A stretch of 15,211 nucleotides of DNA. Source: Oscillospiraceae bacterium (lineage in GTDB: Bacteria > Bacillota > Clostridia > Oscillospirales > Acutalibacteraceae). The notes under the pieces are model-generated. The model was given only the letters and a program-made list of their open reading frames with translations. It was not told where the DNA came from and ran no database searches. Position 1 is the stretch's first letter, and each line of letters starts with the position of its first letter. The translations under genes and the position numbers were made by a program. The stretch spans positions 1 to 15,211 of the forward strand of contig JAQWBK010000032.1 in the NCBI GenBank assembly GCA_028706415.1, in the 5' to 3' direction. Below, piece by piece: positions 6,867 through 13,659 of this stretch.

Positions 6867-6896
6867 TATTATTATCTGTAATCATCCCACCTATTC
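6867..6896 (-). promoter_or_regulatory. Sigma-G-like forespore promoter of gpr
   Basis: On the minus strand, GAATA (6892-6896) fits the sigma-G -35 pattern GMATR, and AATAATA (6867-6873) matches six of seven positions of the -10 pattern CATWMTA. The spacing is exactly 18 nt. The start codon is 31 nt further on, leaving a short leader with the ribosome site. Known biology agrees, since gpr is a forespore gene read by sigma-F/sigma-G. Confidence 0.5.
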
Positions 6897-7043
6897 TCAA
6901 GTATTAGCAAAATATTTTTGAGGTATACAGGTAGCCTGCCCCGCCGACATAATTGTCGACACCCCCAAATTTCCGCCAGCCCCCGACACTACACGAGAAA
7001 GACTTGCTTCTTCCGACAAAACAACTCGAAAACCAAAAAACAG

Positions 7044-7073
7044 TTGCCCCTGCACCCTGTTTAAGTGTATAAT
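7044..7073 (+). promoter_or_regulatory. Candidate sigma-A promoter of the dnaD-like gene
   Basis: TATAAT at 7068-7073 is exact consensus. TTGCCC at 7044-7049 gives four of six -35 matches, with an 18-nt spacer. The start codon at 7112 is 38 nt beyond the -10. Confidence 0.6.
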
Positions 7074-7111
7074 GAGGTTTGAAATGATTTAATGAAGGGC
7101 GCGACCCAATA

Positions 7112-8116
7112 ATGAACTATTGCCTTAACCCCGAAACACTCGGGGAGGTATTTGCTGTACCCGCCGCAGTGGCGGATCAACATATCAAGCTGGCAGGCTC
7201 GGCACAGCTAAAAGTATTACTCTGGCTGCTTAGAGGCGGACAGGGTGTTTTCGACGCTGATGCCTGTTCAAAGGCTATCGGCCTCTCCCCTGCCGACTGC
7301 AGCGATGCACTTCAATACTGGTTTGCTACCGGCCTGCTGCTTTCTGTCGAATCAGACCATGACACGGTTGTCGAACCAAAACCGCCGGTGGAGAAAAATA
7401 AAGAACCGGAAAAACGCTCGGCACCGGAAAAAATAAGCATTATGCCCCCTCCCCGGCCGGTTAAGCCCTCGATGAAAGAGGTAATCAAGCGCCAAAAGCA
7501 AAGCAGCGAATTTTCATATTTGCTTGATACCGCTTCTGCCCGACTTGGCCGCCCGATATCCCACGGAGACATGGAAACCCTATTATATCTGTATGACACC
7601 GCCGGAATGCCGGTTGAGGTGACCCTCATGGTGATCGAGTATGCAATTGCACAGGGTAAGTCACACATGAGATACATCGAAAAGGTTGCCCTCGACTGGT
7701 CGGACAGGGGGGTGGACACCATTGCCGCCGCCGAGCAGCTACTCTGCGCAATGGAACGCAGAAACCAAGCATGGCATAAGCTGAGCTCCCTATTGGGCAT
7801 TACCAAAACCCCCACCCTCGCCCAATCCGAAGCGGCCGAGCTCTGGATTTTCGATTGGAAGGTCGATGATGGGCTGCTTGGCTTGGCATACGAGAAGTGC
7901 AATGCCGCCACAGGGAAATTTAACAGCGGATATATGATGAAAATTATCGAGCAATGGCGGGAAGACGGTGTCGATTCGGTCGAAAAGGCCGAGGCGGCAA
8001 AGGGCGGCAAGCGCAAAGGAAAGAGTAAAAGCAAGAAAAATTCATCCTTAGACCTTGACGAATATGAAGAGATGGTTCGTAATTTTACGCCGGTATATAC
8101 AAAGGATTGGAAATAA
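7112..8116 (+). CDS. DnaD-domain replication initiation protein
   Basis: Primosome protein of the DnaD/DnaB family of Firmicutes, 334 aa, which helps remodel DNA and recruit the helicase loader at origins and restart sites. Residues 1-80 form an N-terminal winged-helix-like region. A charged, Pro-rich linker (about 85-125) follows, then two DnaD (DnaB_2) domains: about 130-212 (LGRPISHGDMETLLYLYDTA through YIEKVALDW) and about 220-298 (SLLGITKTPTLAQSEAAELW through KIIEQWREDGVDSVEKAEAA). A lysine-rich tail (300-310) may touch DNA. The ribosome site is weak (GAAGGG 12 nt from ATG), but the N-terminus fits the clostridial family. A helicase loader gene lies downstream, the usual partner. Confidence 0.9.
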   Translation: MNYCLNPETLGEVFAVPAAVADQHIKLAGSAQLKVLLWLLRGGQGVFDADACSKAIGLSPADCSDALQYWFATGLLLSVESDHDTVVEPKPPVEKNKEPEKRSAPEKISIMPPPRPVKPSMKEVIKRQKQSSEFSYLLDTASARLGRPISHGDMETLLYLYDTAGMPVEVTLMVIEYAIAQGKSHMRYIEKVALDWSDRGVDTIAAAEQLLCAMERRNQAWHKLSSLLGITKTPTLAQSEAAELWIFDWKVDDGLLGLAYEKCNAATGKFNSGYMMKIIEQWREDGVDSVEKAEAAKGGKRKGKSKSKKNSSLDLDEYEEMVRNFTPVYTKDWK

Positions 8117-8132
8117 TACCAACCACCCAATA

Positions 8133-8200
8133 AAAACCTGCTGAAAATCCGCCTAAAAAAATCTGCATCAGAGGATTTTGCTTGATATCTCAGAGGTTTT
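8133..8200. repeat. Nested inverted repeats after the dnaD-like gene
   Basis: AAAACCT (8133-8139) pairs with AGGTTTT (8194-8200), and AAAATCC (8144-8150) pairs with GGATTTT (8173-8179), so the two stems nest. The structure lies in the spacer just upstream of MITE-like copy 2. There is no clear T tract after the outer stem. It may attenuate transcription or be a decayed older insertion. Confidence 0.35.
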
Positions 8201-8214
8201 GAAATTTAAGATTT

Positions 8215-8375
8215 AAGGTCACCTCTAAAAACCTGTTTTGAACGGATTCCGAGCAGAATTTTTGTCGGGCAAGGAAAGCCGACGAAGCCATGCTTTCCGC
8301 ATTACGAGGAGGTTTGACGCAGTCCGGCGGAAATTGTGCCGGAAGACGCCGGAAGGGGTTTTTAGAGGTGACCTT
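8215..8375. mobile_element. MITE-like element, copy 2
   Basis: A 161-bp second copy of the element at 4099-4260, in the same orientation and about 98% identical: three substitutions, plus three T instead of four after GAGGAGG. Here the terminal inverted repeat extends to 21 bp, because TTAA stands at both ends, just inside or outside the element. It occupies the spacer of the dnaD/dnaI pair and ends 23 nt before the loader's start codon, right before its ribosome site. The two copies being so alike implies recent spread or active conservation. Confidence 0.8.
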
Positions 8376-8398
8376 AAGTATAAGGAAGGGGCATATAG

Positions 8399-9400
8399 AT
8401 GGGATACAGCCGTGAGGTTTATGATTCCGCCAAGGCCAAGCTGGAGCGTCGGCGCAACGATTCTCAGGCCAAGGCTTCAAATTTGCGCGAGCGAATGATA
8501 AACAAGCATCCCCGTATTCGAGAAATAGAGAGGGATATGGCAAGCGCGGCAATTCGTGTCGCACAGGCCGTGCTTGACGGCGGTGATGTTGATAAGGCTG
8601 TCGAAAAGATAAAAACACAGAATTTATCACTACAAGCCGAGCTTGCCGAGTTGCTGTCAAAAGAGGGGATACATGTTCCCAACTTTGAGCCGAGATTTAC
8701 CTGCCCCGTTTGTAAGGATACCGGTTATGCAAACAGGCGTATGTGTGAATGCTTTAAGGCGCTTTTGCGCGAAGAAGCCTTCAACCGGATAAGCTATATG
8801 GGCATGATGAAGGATTGCAGCTTTGAAACCCTGAGGCTGGATTGTTATCCCAACACACCCGATTCCTGCACCGGAGTGGTTCCCCGCAAAAAAATGAAAG
8901 AGGTTTTATCCTTCTGCCGAAGCTATGCCGATGATTTTGATATGCAATCCCCCAGCCTGCTGCTGAGGGGGGCAACCGGAACGGGTAAAACCCATGTTTC
9001 GCTCGCCATTGCAAGGCAGGCAATAGACCGAGGCTTTGGGGTGATATACAGCCCTGTTCAAAAGCTGTTGCACCAGCTCGAAAAAGAGCATTTCGGGCGG
9101 GCACAGGGGAACAGCGAGGATATAATGCTTGAATGTGACCTGTTAATTCTTGATGATTTGGGCACCGAATTTTCCAGCGCCTTTTACATATCCTGTCTTT
9201 ACAATCTGATAAACAGTCGCATGCTTGACGGGCGACCCACCATAATAAGCACCAACCTCGACCAGAACGAGCTTACCGATATGTACGGGGAGCAGATTTC
9301 CTCTCGGGTCATCGGTACATTTGTACCTCTGGTGTTTTTGGGGCGGGATATCAGACAAATAAGTGCACGCGACAAAATTCAGCGTACAAATTCTTTTTAA
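8399..9400 (+). CDS. DnaC/DnaI-type helicase loader ATPase
   Basis: AAA+ ATPase of 333 aa that loads the replicative DNA helicase. The N-terminal part is a charged helical region (residues 1-90) with a four-Cys zinc-ribbon-like site after it (CPVC at 102-105, CEC at 116-118). The AAA+ core has Walker A GATGTGKT (191-198), Walker B LLILDDLG (248-255), a sensor I candidate STNL (284-287) and SSRVIG (301-306) as the probable arginine-finger region. The start at 8399 is backed by AAGGAAGGGG about 8 nt upstream. It follows a DnaD-domain gene, the standard clostridial pairing, though MITE-like copy 2 separates them. Confidence 0.93.
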   Translation: MGYSREVYDSAKAKLERRRNDSQAKASNLRERMINKHPRIREIERDMASAAIRVAQAVLDGGDVDKAVEKIKTQNLSLQAELAELLSKEGIHVPNFEPRFTCPVCKDTGYANRRMCECFKALLREEAFNRISYMGMMKDCSFETLRLDCYPNTPDSCTGVVPRKKMKEVLSFCRSYADDFDMQSPSLLLRGATGTGKTHVSLAIARQAIDRGFGVIYSPVQKLLHQLEKEHFGRAQGNSEDIMLECDLLILDDLGTEFSSAFYISCLYNLINSRMLDGRPTIISTNLDQNELTDMYGEQISSRVIGTFVPLVFLGRDIRQISARDKIQRTNSF

Positions 9401-9480
9401 TTTACTAAAGGTCACCCATATTTTTGACAATAATCAAGTTATCATTATTGTAATATATGGTTACAAATGTTTACGGATTA

Positions 9481-9509
9481 TTGACTTTAAGCTTTTTATT
9501 ATGTACAAT
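9481..9509 (+). promoter_or_regulatory. Sigma-A promoter of the pseudokinase gene
   Basis: TTGACT (9481-9486) and TACAAT (9504-9509) each match five of six consensus positions with a 17-nt spacer. Transcription would begin near 9516, before the AAGGAAGG site at 9528-9535. This excludes the upstream ATG at 9457 as the start. A second TTGACA at 9424-9429 has no well-spaced -10. Confidence 0.65.
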
Positions 9510-9540
9510 TCGTTTTGCTTATAAATCAAGGAAGGAATTG

Positions 9541-11250
9541 GTGATACCAATGTCAGAATATAAGGATCGAGGCAGTCTGTGTATGGGCTGCATGAACCCA
9601 CTTCCCCAAGGCCGACATGAGTGCGGCATATGCGGATACCCCGCAAATGGTAATAATGAGCCTCTGTTTCTGCCTGTGGGCACCGTTTTATCCGAGCGTT
9701 ATATTGTAGGAAAGCTTTTCGATCAGACCGGGGATGCGGCGGTATATATCGGTTTTGATAATGTGCTTAAATCCCCCATCGTCATTCGGGAATTTTTTCC
9801 CGACACCCTGGCCGAACGCTTGCCCAACGGCGGGCTGCGTGTTATCAGCGGCTGCGAAAAGCCCTTCCGTGACCATTCTGAAAATTTCCGAACCCATGCG
9901 CGTGCCCTTGCGCGTATGCGTGAGCTGACCGCCATTGTTGCGGTATATGATATTTTTGAACAAAATCAGACCGCCTATACGGTATCCGAATACTCCGAAG
10001 GAAACACCCTTGAAGTCCGTCTTAAACAATTGGGCGGTCGTATGAAATGGGATGAAGCGCGCCCTCTTTTCATGCCGCTTTTGTCCTCCCTGATTTCGCT
10101 TCATACCGCAGGTGTTACCCATCTGGGTATCAGCCCGCACAATCTGGTAATCGGCAGTGACGGCAAGCTGCGCCTTCAGGGCTTTTGTATTACCGATGCC
10201 CGCCGTGTCAGCACCGACCTTCGCCCCCGCTTGGAAGCCGGCTATTCGGCCCCAGAGCAGTACGGCTTTGGTCAGGATGTTGGTGTCTGGAGCGATGTAT
10301 ACGGTCTTGCCGCCACAATTTTCCGTACCCTGACAGGCAATCCTCCGCCTGAAGGCTCACGAAGAGCAAAGGATTCAAACGACCTTTTTGTTCCCTCAGA
10401 TATTGCTGCCGAGCTGCCCGATTATATTGCTGCAGCATTGTTTAAAGGATTACTGGTAAACTCTGAAAGCCGTACCCGCACAATCGGGGATTTCCGTGAC
10501 CAGCTGTCCACCGCTCCGGCTGTATCCCGCCTGCGGGAGGATGAGGTTTTTGCAAATCCCGAATCGGATGAAGATGAAGCTTCACCACCCCTCGGCAAAA
10601 AGAATAACCGAACAAAATACGCAGTGCTCATCGTTTTAGCTGTGTTTATATTCCTGCTGATTGCGGCAGGTACGGTGATTCTGGTTCTCCTGCCCGATTT
10701 AACCAACGGGGGCAACACCAGTTCCGACACCTCCGACTCGGTCATTATGACCCTTCCCACCACCGCACCTCCAACCAAAAAGAATGATCAACCCGCAAAA
10801 TTTGCCGCCCCCGACCTTATGGGTAAAAATTATTATGATATTCGTGAAGATGCGCTCATTGGCAAAATGAAGATTGCTGTTGAATATATTAAGTACTCCA
10901 ACCGTCCCAAGGGTGAGATATTAAAACAAACCCCCGGTGCCGAAAAGGATGTCGCCGAAGGTGCAACAATTAAGGTGGTCATAAGCGGGGGGCCGGAAAA
11001 AATCGTGGTACCCGATCTTTCGGGCTGGCACTCTGATCAGGCAAAGATGTATCTTGAAGCATTGGGCTTTCGGGTTTCGCTCATGCCGGTTTTCTCTGAT
11101 GTTTTTGATAAAGATATGGTAGAAAGTGTTCCGGAAGCCGGCAATGAGCTTGAAATTGGAAGCAAGCTTATCCTCAGAGTTAGTGAAACCACCCTGACCA
11201 CCGCCACCACAACCCCGCCCACAGAGTATGGATTTGAATGGCCGTGGTAA
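9541..11250 (+). CDS. Membrane PASTA pseudokinase with N-terminal zinc ribbon
   Basis: A 569-aa protein built like a PknB-type Ser/Thr kinase, but the kinase appears dead. Residue numbers count from GTG 9541, chosen because AAGGAAGG ends 5 nt upstream and the promoter lies at 9481-9509; the frame is open from 9457. In order: a zinc ribbon CMGC...CGIC (14-31), a kinase-like domain (about 50-325), a membrane helix (about 360-384), a Ser/Thr linker, two PASTA repeats (about 421-483 and 486-549) and a Thr/Pro tail ending EYGFEWPW. The VAIK lysine is Arg (IVIREFFP), HRD is HLG (HLGISPHN, 194-201), and DFG is QGF (213-215). The glycine loop is also degenerate. APEQYG remains. PASTA repeats would face outside and may sense peptidoglycan. 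No PP2C phosphatase is adjacent. Confidence 0.88.
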   Translation: MIPMSEYKDRGSLCMGCMNPLPQGRHECGICGYPANGNNEPLFLPVGTVLSERYIVGKLFDQTGDAAVYIGFDNVLKSPIVIREFFPDTLAERLPNGGLRVISGCEKPFRDHSENFRTHARALARMRELTAIVAVYDIFEQNQTAYTVSEYSEGNTLEVRLKQLGGRMKWDEARPLFMPLLSSLISLHTAGVTHLGISPHNLVIGSDGKLRLQGFCITDARRVSTDLRPRLEAGYSAPEQYGFGQDVGVWSDVYGLAATIFRTLTGNPPPEGSRRAKDSNDLFVPSDIAAELPDYIAAALFKGLLVNSESRTRTIGDFRDQLSTAPAVSRLREDEVFANPESDEDEASPPLGKKNNRTKYAVLIVLAVFIFLLIAAGTVILVLLPDLTNGGNTSSDTSDSVIMTLPTTAPPTKKNDQPAKFAAPDLMGKNYYDIREDALIGKMKIAVEYIKYSNRPKGEILKQTPGAEKDVAEGATIKVVISGGPEKIVVPDLSGWHSDQAKMYLEALGFRVSLMPVFSDVFDKDMVESVPEAGNELEIGSKLILRVSETTLTTATTTPPTEYGFEWPW

Positions 11251-11306
11251 TGCCGACCGATTTAAAGGCATATACTTTATAGGTTATTATTAGGCGGGAG
11301 GCTGTC

Positions 11307-12044
11307 ATGGAAATTCAAATTGACGGGCGCTGTGTGAGCTATATTGACCAGGGGCAAGGGCCCGAAATTCTGCTTTTGCACGGATGGGGCGCCCCCGCCC
11401 AGACATATCGGCTGATAATCGACCACCTATCCTCCCGCTGCCGGGTGGTGGCTCCCGACCTGCCCGGATTTGGCGGCAGTCAAGAGCCTTCCGAGCCGTG
11501 GGCGGTTGACAATTATGTGGATTTTACCCTAAAATTTTGTAAGGCTGTGGGGCTTACCTTCCCCATTCTAATTGGCCACTCCTACGGCGGGCGCATTATA
11601 ATTAAGCTGATGAACCGCCCAAACCTCGGCATAACCGTTCCTAAAATTATTCTTATGGATGCCGCCGGAATAAAGCCGGCGCGGGGCCCTAAATATTACA
11701 TCAAGGTATACTCATATAAAGCCTTGCGGCGTATACTCCCCCCCTTGGCAGAGAAAATGCGCCGCAAAACGGGCTCGTCAGATTATCGCAACGCCTCCCC
11801 CATAATGCGAAGGTCATTGGTGCTTGCACTTAATGAGGATTTGACCCCCCTGCTTTCGGGGATTTCCGCATCCACACTGCTCGTCTGGGGGGAAAAGGAT
11901 ACCGCCACCCCCCTGTCCGATGGTCAGAAGATGGAAACCCTAATCCCCGGCTCGGGTTTGGTTGTGCTCAAAGACGCTGGACATTTCTCATTCGCCGACC
12001 GCTGGGGGCAATGCAGCCGTGTTCTGGATTCATTTATAGGTTAA
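11307..12044 (+). CDS. Alpha/beta hydrolase
   Basis: A 245-aa soluble alpha/beta-hydrolase fold protein without signal peptide. The oxyanion HG pair lies in LLLHGWG (22-28), the nucleophile is Ser92 in GHSYGG (90-95), and the likely acid and base are Asp198 (WGEKDTATPL) and His226 (DAGHFSF), so the triad is intact. The substrate is unknown; the fold covers esterases, lipases, C-C hydrolases and peptidases. The start has GGGAGG 5 nt upstream. The gene follows the pseudokinase by 56 nt and precedes the MurF-like gene by 37 nt, suggesting it is part of the cell-wall block. Confidence 0.9.
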   Translation: MEIQIDGRCVSYIDQGQGPEILLLHGWGAPAQTYRLIIDHLSSRCRVVAPDLPGFGGSQEPSEPWAVDNYVDFTLKFCKAVGLTFPILIGHSYGGRIIIKLMNRPNLGITVPKIILMDAAGIKPARGPKYYIKVYSYKALRRILPPLAEKMRRKTGSSDYRNASPIMRRSLVLALNEDLTPLLSGISASTLLVWGEKDTATPLSDGQKMETLIPGSGLVVLKDAGHFSFADRWGQCSRVLDSFIG

Positions 12045-12081
12045 TGCGTAACCATATACAGTTAACCAAGGGAGACTACCC

Positions 12082-13641
12082 ATGCCGGAAATAATCTCAA
12101 CCGTTGTTCTGTTCGCCGCTTTTGTCGTCAACTGCGGTCTGCTGACCCTTCATTTCATACACATGCTGCAGCTAAGCTCATATATGAACGGTCGGTACGC
12201 AGGATGGATGAAAGAAAATAGAAGCGAAATAATTAATCAGATGGGGTGGCTGCTGCTTGCCATGGTGGCGGTTGCCTGTTTTTTGCTACAACCAACCGAC
12301 TGGAAGACCAGAACAGCTTGCTCTATTTTACTGCTCCTGCACGCCTATCTCACCCGCCCCGAAAAGGCCAAAAAGCCGCTGGTATTCACCAACCGTGTCA
12401 AACGGCTTTTGTTCACCCATTCGGTTTTGCTTATTATTGTTTTCGCTGTTGTGATGCTTAGCGGTATGCTTAGAATCAGTTTGGGGCTTTTATTCTTGTG
12501 GGGGGCACTAACCCCGTTTATTACCCTTATTGCCAATGCCATCAATCAGCCTCTTGAAAAAATGTTTGCTCGTAGGTATGTCAATGAAGCGCGTGATTTA
12601 TTGGGCTCCATGCCCGAGCTAACGGTTATCGGCATTACCGGCAGCTACGGAAAGACCAGCGCCAAAAATTTTCTGCATACTTTGCTATCAGTAAAATATA
12701 ATGTACTTATGACTCCCGAAAGCTATAACACCACCATGGGGGTGGTCCGAACGATACGGGAGCAGCTCCGTCCGGTGCACGAGATATTCATTGCAGAAAT
12801 GGGGGCAAAAAAGCCAGGGGATATTAAAGAAATATGCCAGCTTGTAAATCCGAAACACGGAATTATTACCTCAATCGGGGAGCAGCATCTCGAAACCTTT
12901 AAATCCTTGGACAATATTATTAATACGAAATTTGAGCTTGCCGATTGGGTTAAAAATGACGGCATCCTTTTCCTTAACTGGGATAATGAATATATCCGCG
13001 GCCGTAATATCGATGTTCCCAGGGCAACATACGGTTTCGGGAATAATGCCGATTACACCGCCCATGATATAACCGTGGATAACGGCGGCAGCAGCTTCAC
13101 GGTGACCGCCCCCGACGGCGAAACCCGCCGTTTCACCACAGAATTATTGGGCAGGCATAATATCCAAAATGTTCTGGGCTGTATAGCCGTTGCCCATAAA
13201 ATGGGCATTTCGCTCTCCGAACTGAGTGTTCCGGTAAAGCGGCTGAAGCCTGTAAAGCATAGGCTGCAGCTACTTCCTAACGGTTATATTGACGACGCAT
13301 ACAATTCCAACCCCGCAGGATTTCGTGCAGCCCTTGATGTGTTGAGCGGGTTTGAAGGGCAGCGTATTCTTGTAACTCCCGGAATGGTTGAGCTGGGTGA
13401 CAGACAGAATGAATTAAATAAGGAACTGGGCAGTTATGCGGCTTCCCGCTGTGATTACGCCGTTTTGGTGGGCGAAAAGCAGGCGCCTCCCCTGCTCGAC
13501 GGGCTTTTATCGGCAGGATTTAAAAGGGAAGATATATATATTGCAAAGACCTTAACTGATGGACTGAATATTTTGAAGGAACTGCCCCGCGAGGGAAAGC
13601 GAACGGTTTTGCTTGAAAACGATCTGCCTGACAATTTCTGA
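12082..13641 (+). CDS. Membrane-anchored MurF-like Mur ligase
   Basis: An ATP-dependent amide ligase of the Mur family, 519 aa, most like MurF, which adds D-Ala-D-Ala to the UDP-MurNAc tripeptide. Residues 1-155 are unlike MurF domain 1 and hold four or five hydrophobic segments (about 4-24, 54-72, 79-90, 111-129, 134-152). The Mur core follows: P-loop ITGSYGKTSAKN (185-196), SYNTTMGV (214-221), EMGAKKPGDI (239-248), LGRHNIQN (356-363), DDAYNSNPAG (404-413) and VTPGMVELGDRQ (431-442). Core motifs are intact, so catalysis is likely. AAGGGAG lies 7 nt before the ATG. The ddl-type gene starts 18 nt downstream, which supports D-Ala-D-Ala as the donor. The acceptor is uncertain because the UDP-substrate domain is missing. 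Confidence 0.88.
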   Translation: MPEIISTVVLFAAFVVNCGLLTLHFIHMLQLSSYMNGRYAGWMKENRSEIINQMGWLLLAMVAVACFLLQPTDWKTRTACSILLLLHAYLTRPEKAKKPLVFTNRVKRLLFTHSVLLIIVFAVVMLSGMLRISLGLLFLWGALTPFITLIANAINQPLEKMFARRYVNEARDLLGSMPELTVIGITGSYGKTSAKNFLHTLLSVKYNVLMTPESYNTTMGVVRTIREQLRPVHEIFIAEMGAKKPGDIKEICQLVNPKHGIITSIGEQHLETFKSLDNIINTKFELADWVKNDGILFLNWDNEYIRGRNIDVPRATYGFGNNADYTAHDITVDNGGSSFTVTAPDGETRRFTTELLGRHNIQNVLGCIAVAHKMGISLSELSVPVKRLKPVKHRLQLLPNGYIDDAYNSNPAGFRAALDVLSGFEGQRILVTPGMVELGDRQNELNKELGSYAASRCDYAVLVGEKQAPPLLDGLLSAGFKREDIYIAKTLTDGLNILKELPREGKRTVLLENDLPDNF

Positions 13642-13659
13642 TATGGGGGATGAATTACT

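Noticed and set aside
7312..8130. Long minus-strand frame of 272 codons opposite the dnaD-like gene
   Set aside because: It is the complement of a well-supported DnaD-domain gene, Ser-rich, with no recognisable motif.
9407..9416. AAAGGTCACC after the helicase loader gene, like the end of the MITE-like element
   Set aside because: Only ten bases match, with no second end or interior nearby. A match of that length is plausible by chance in 15 kb.
9424..9454. TTGACA followed by TGTAAT as a second promoter for the pseudokinase
   Set aside because: The spacer is 19 nt and the promoter at 9481-9509 is better spaced and better placed relative to the ribosome site.
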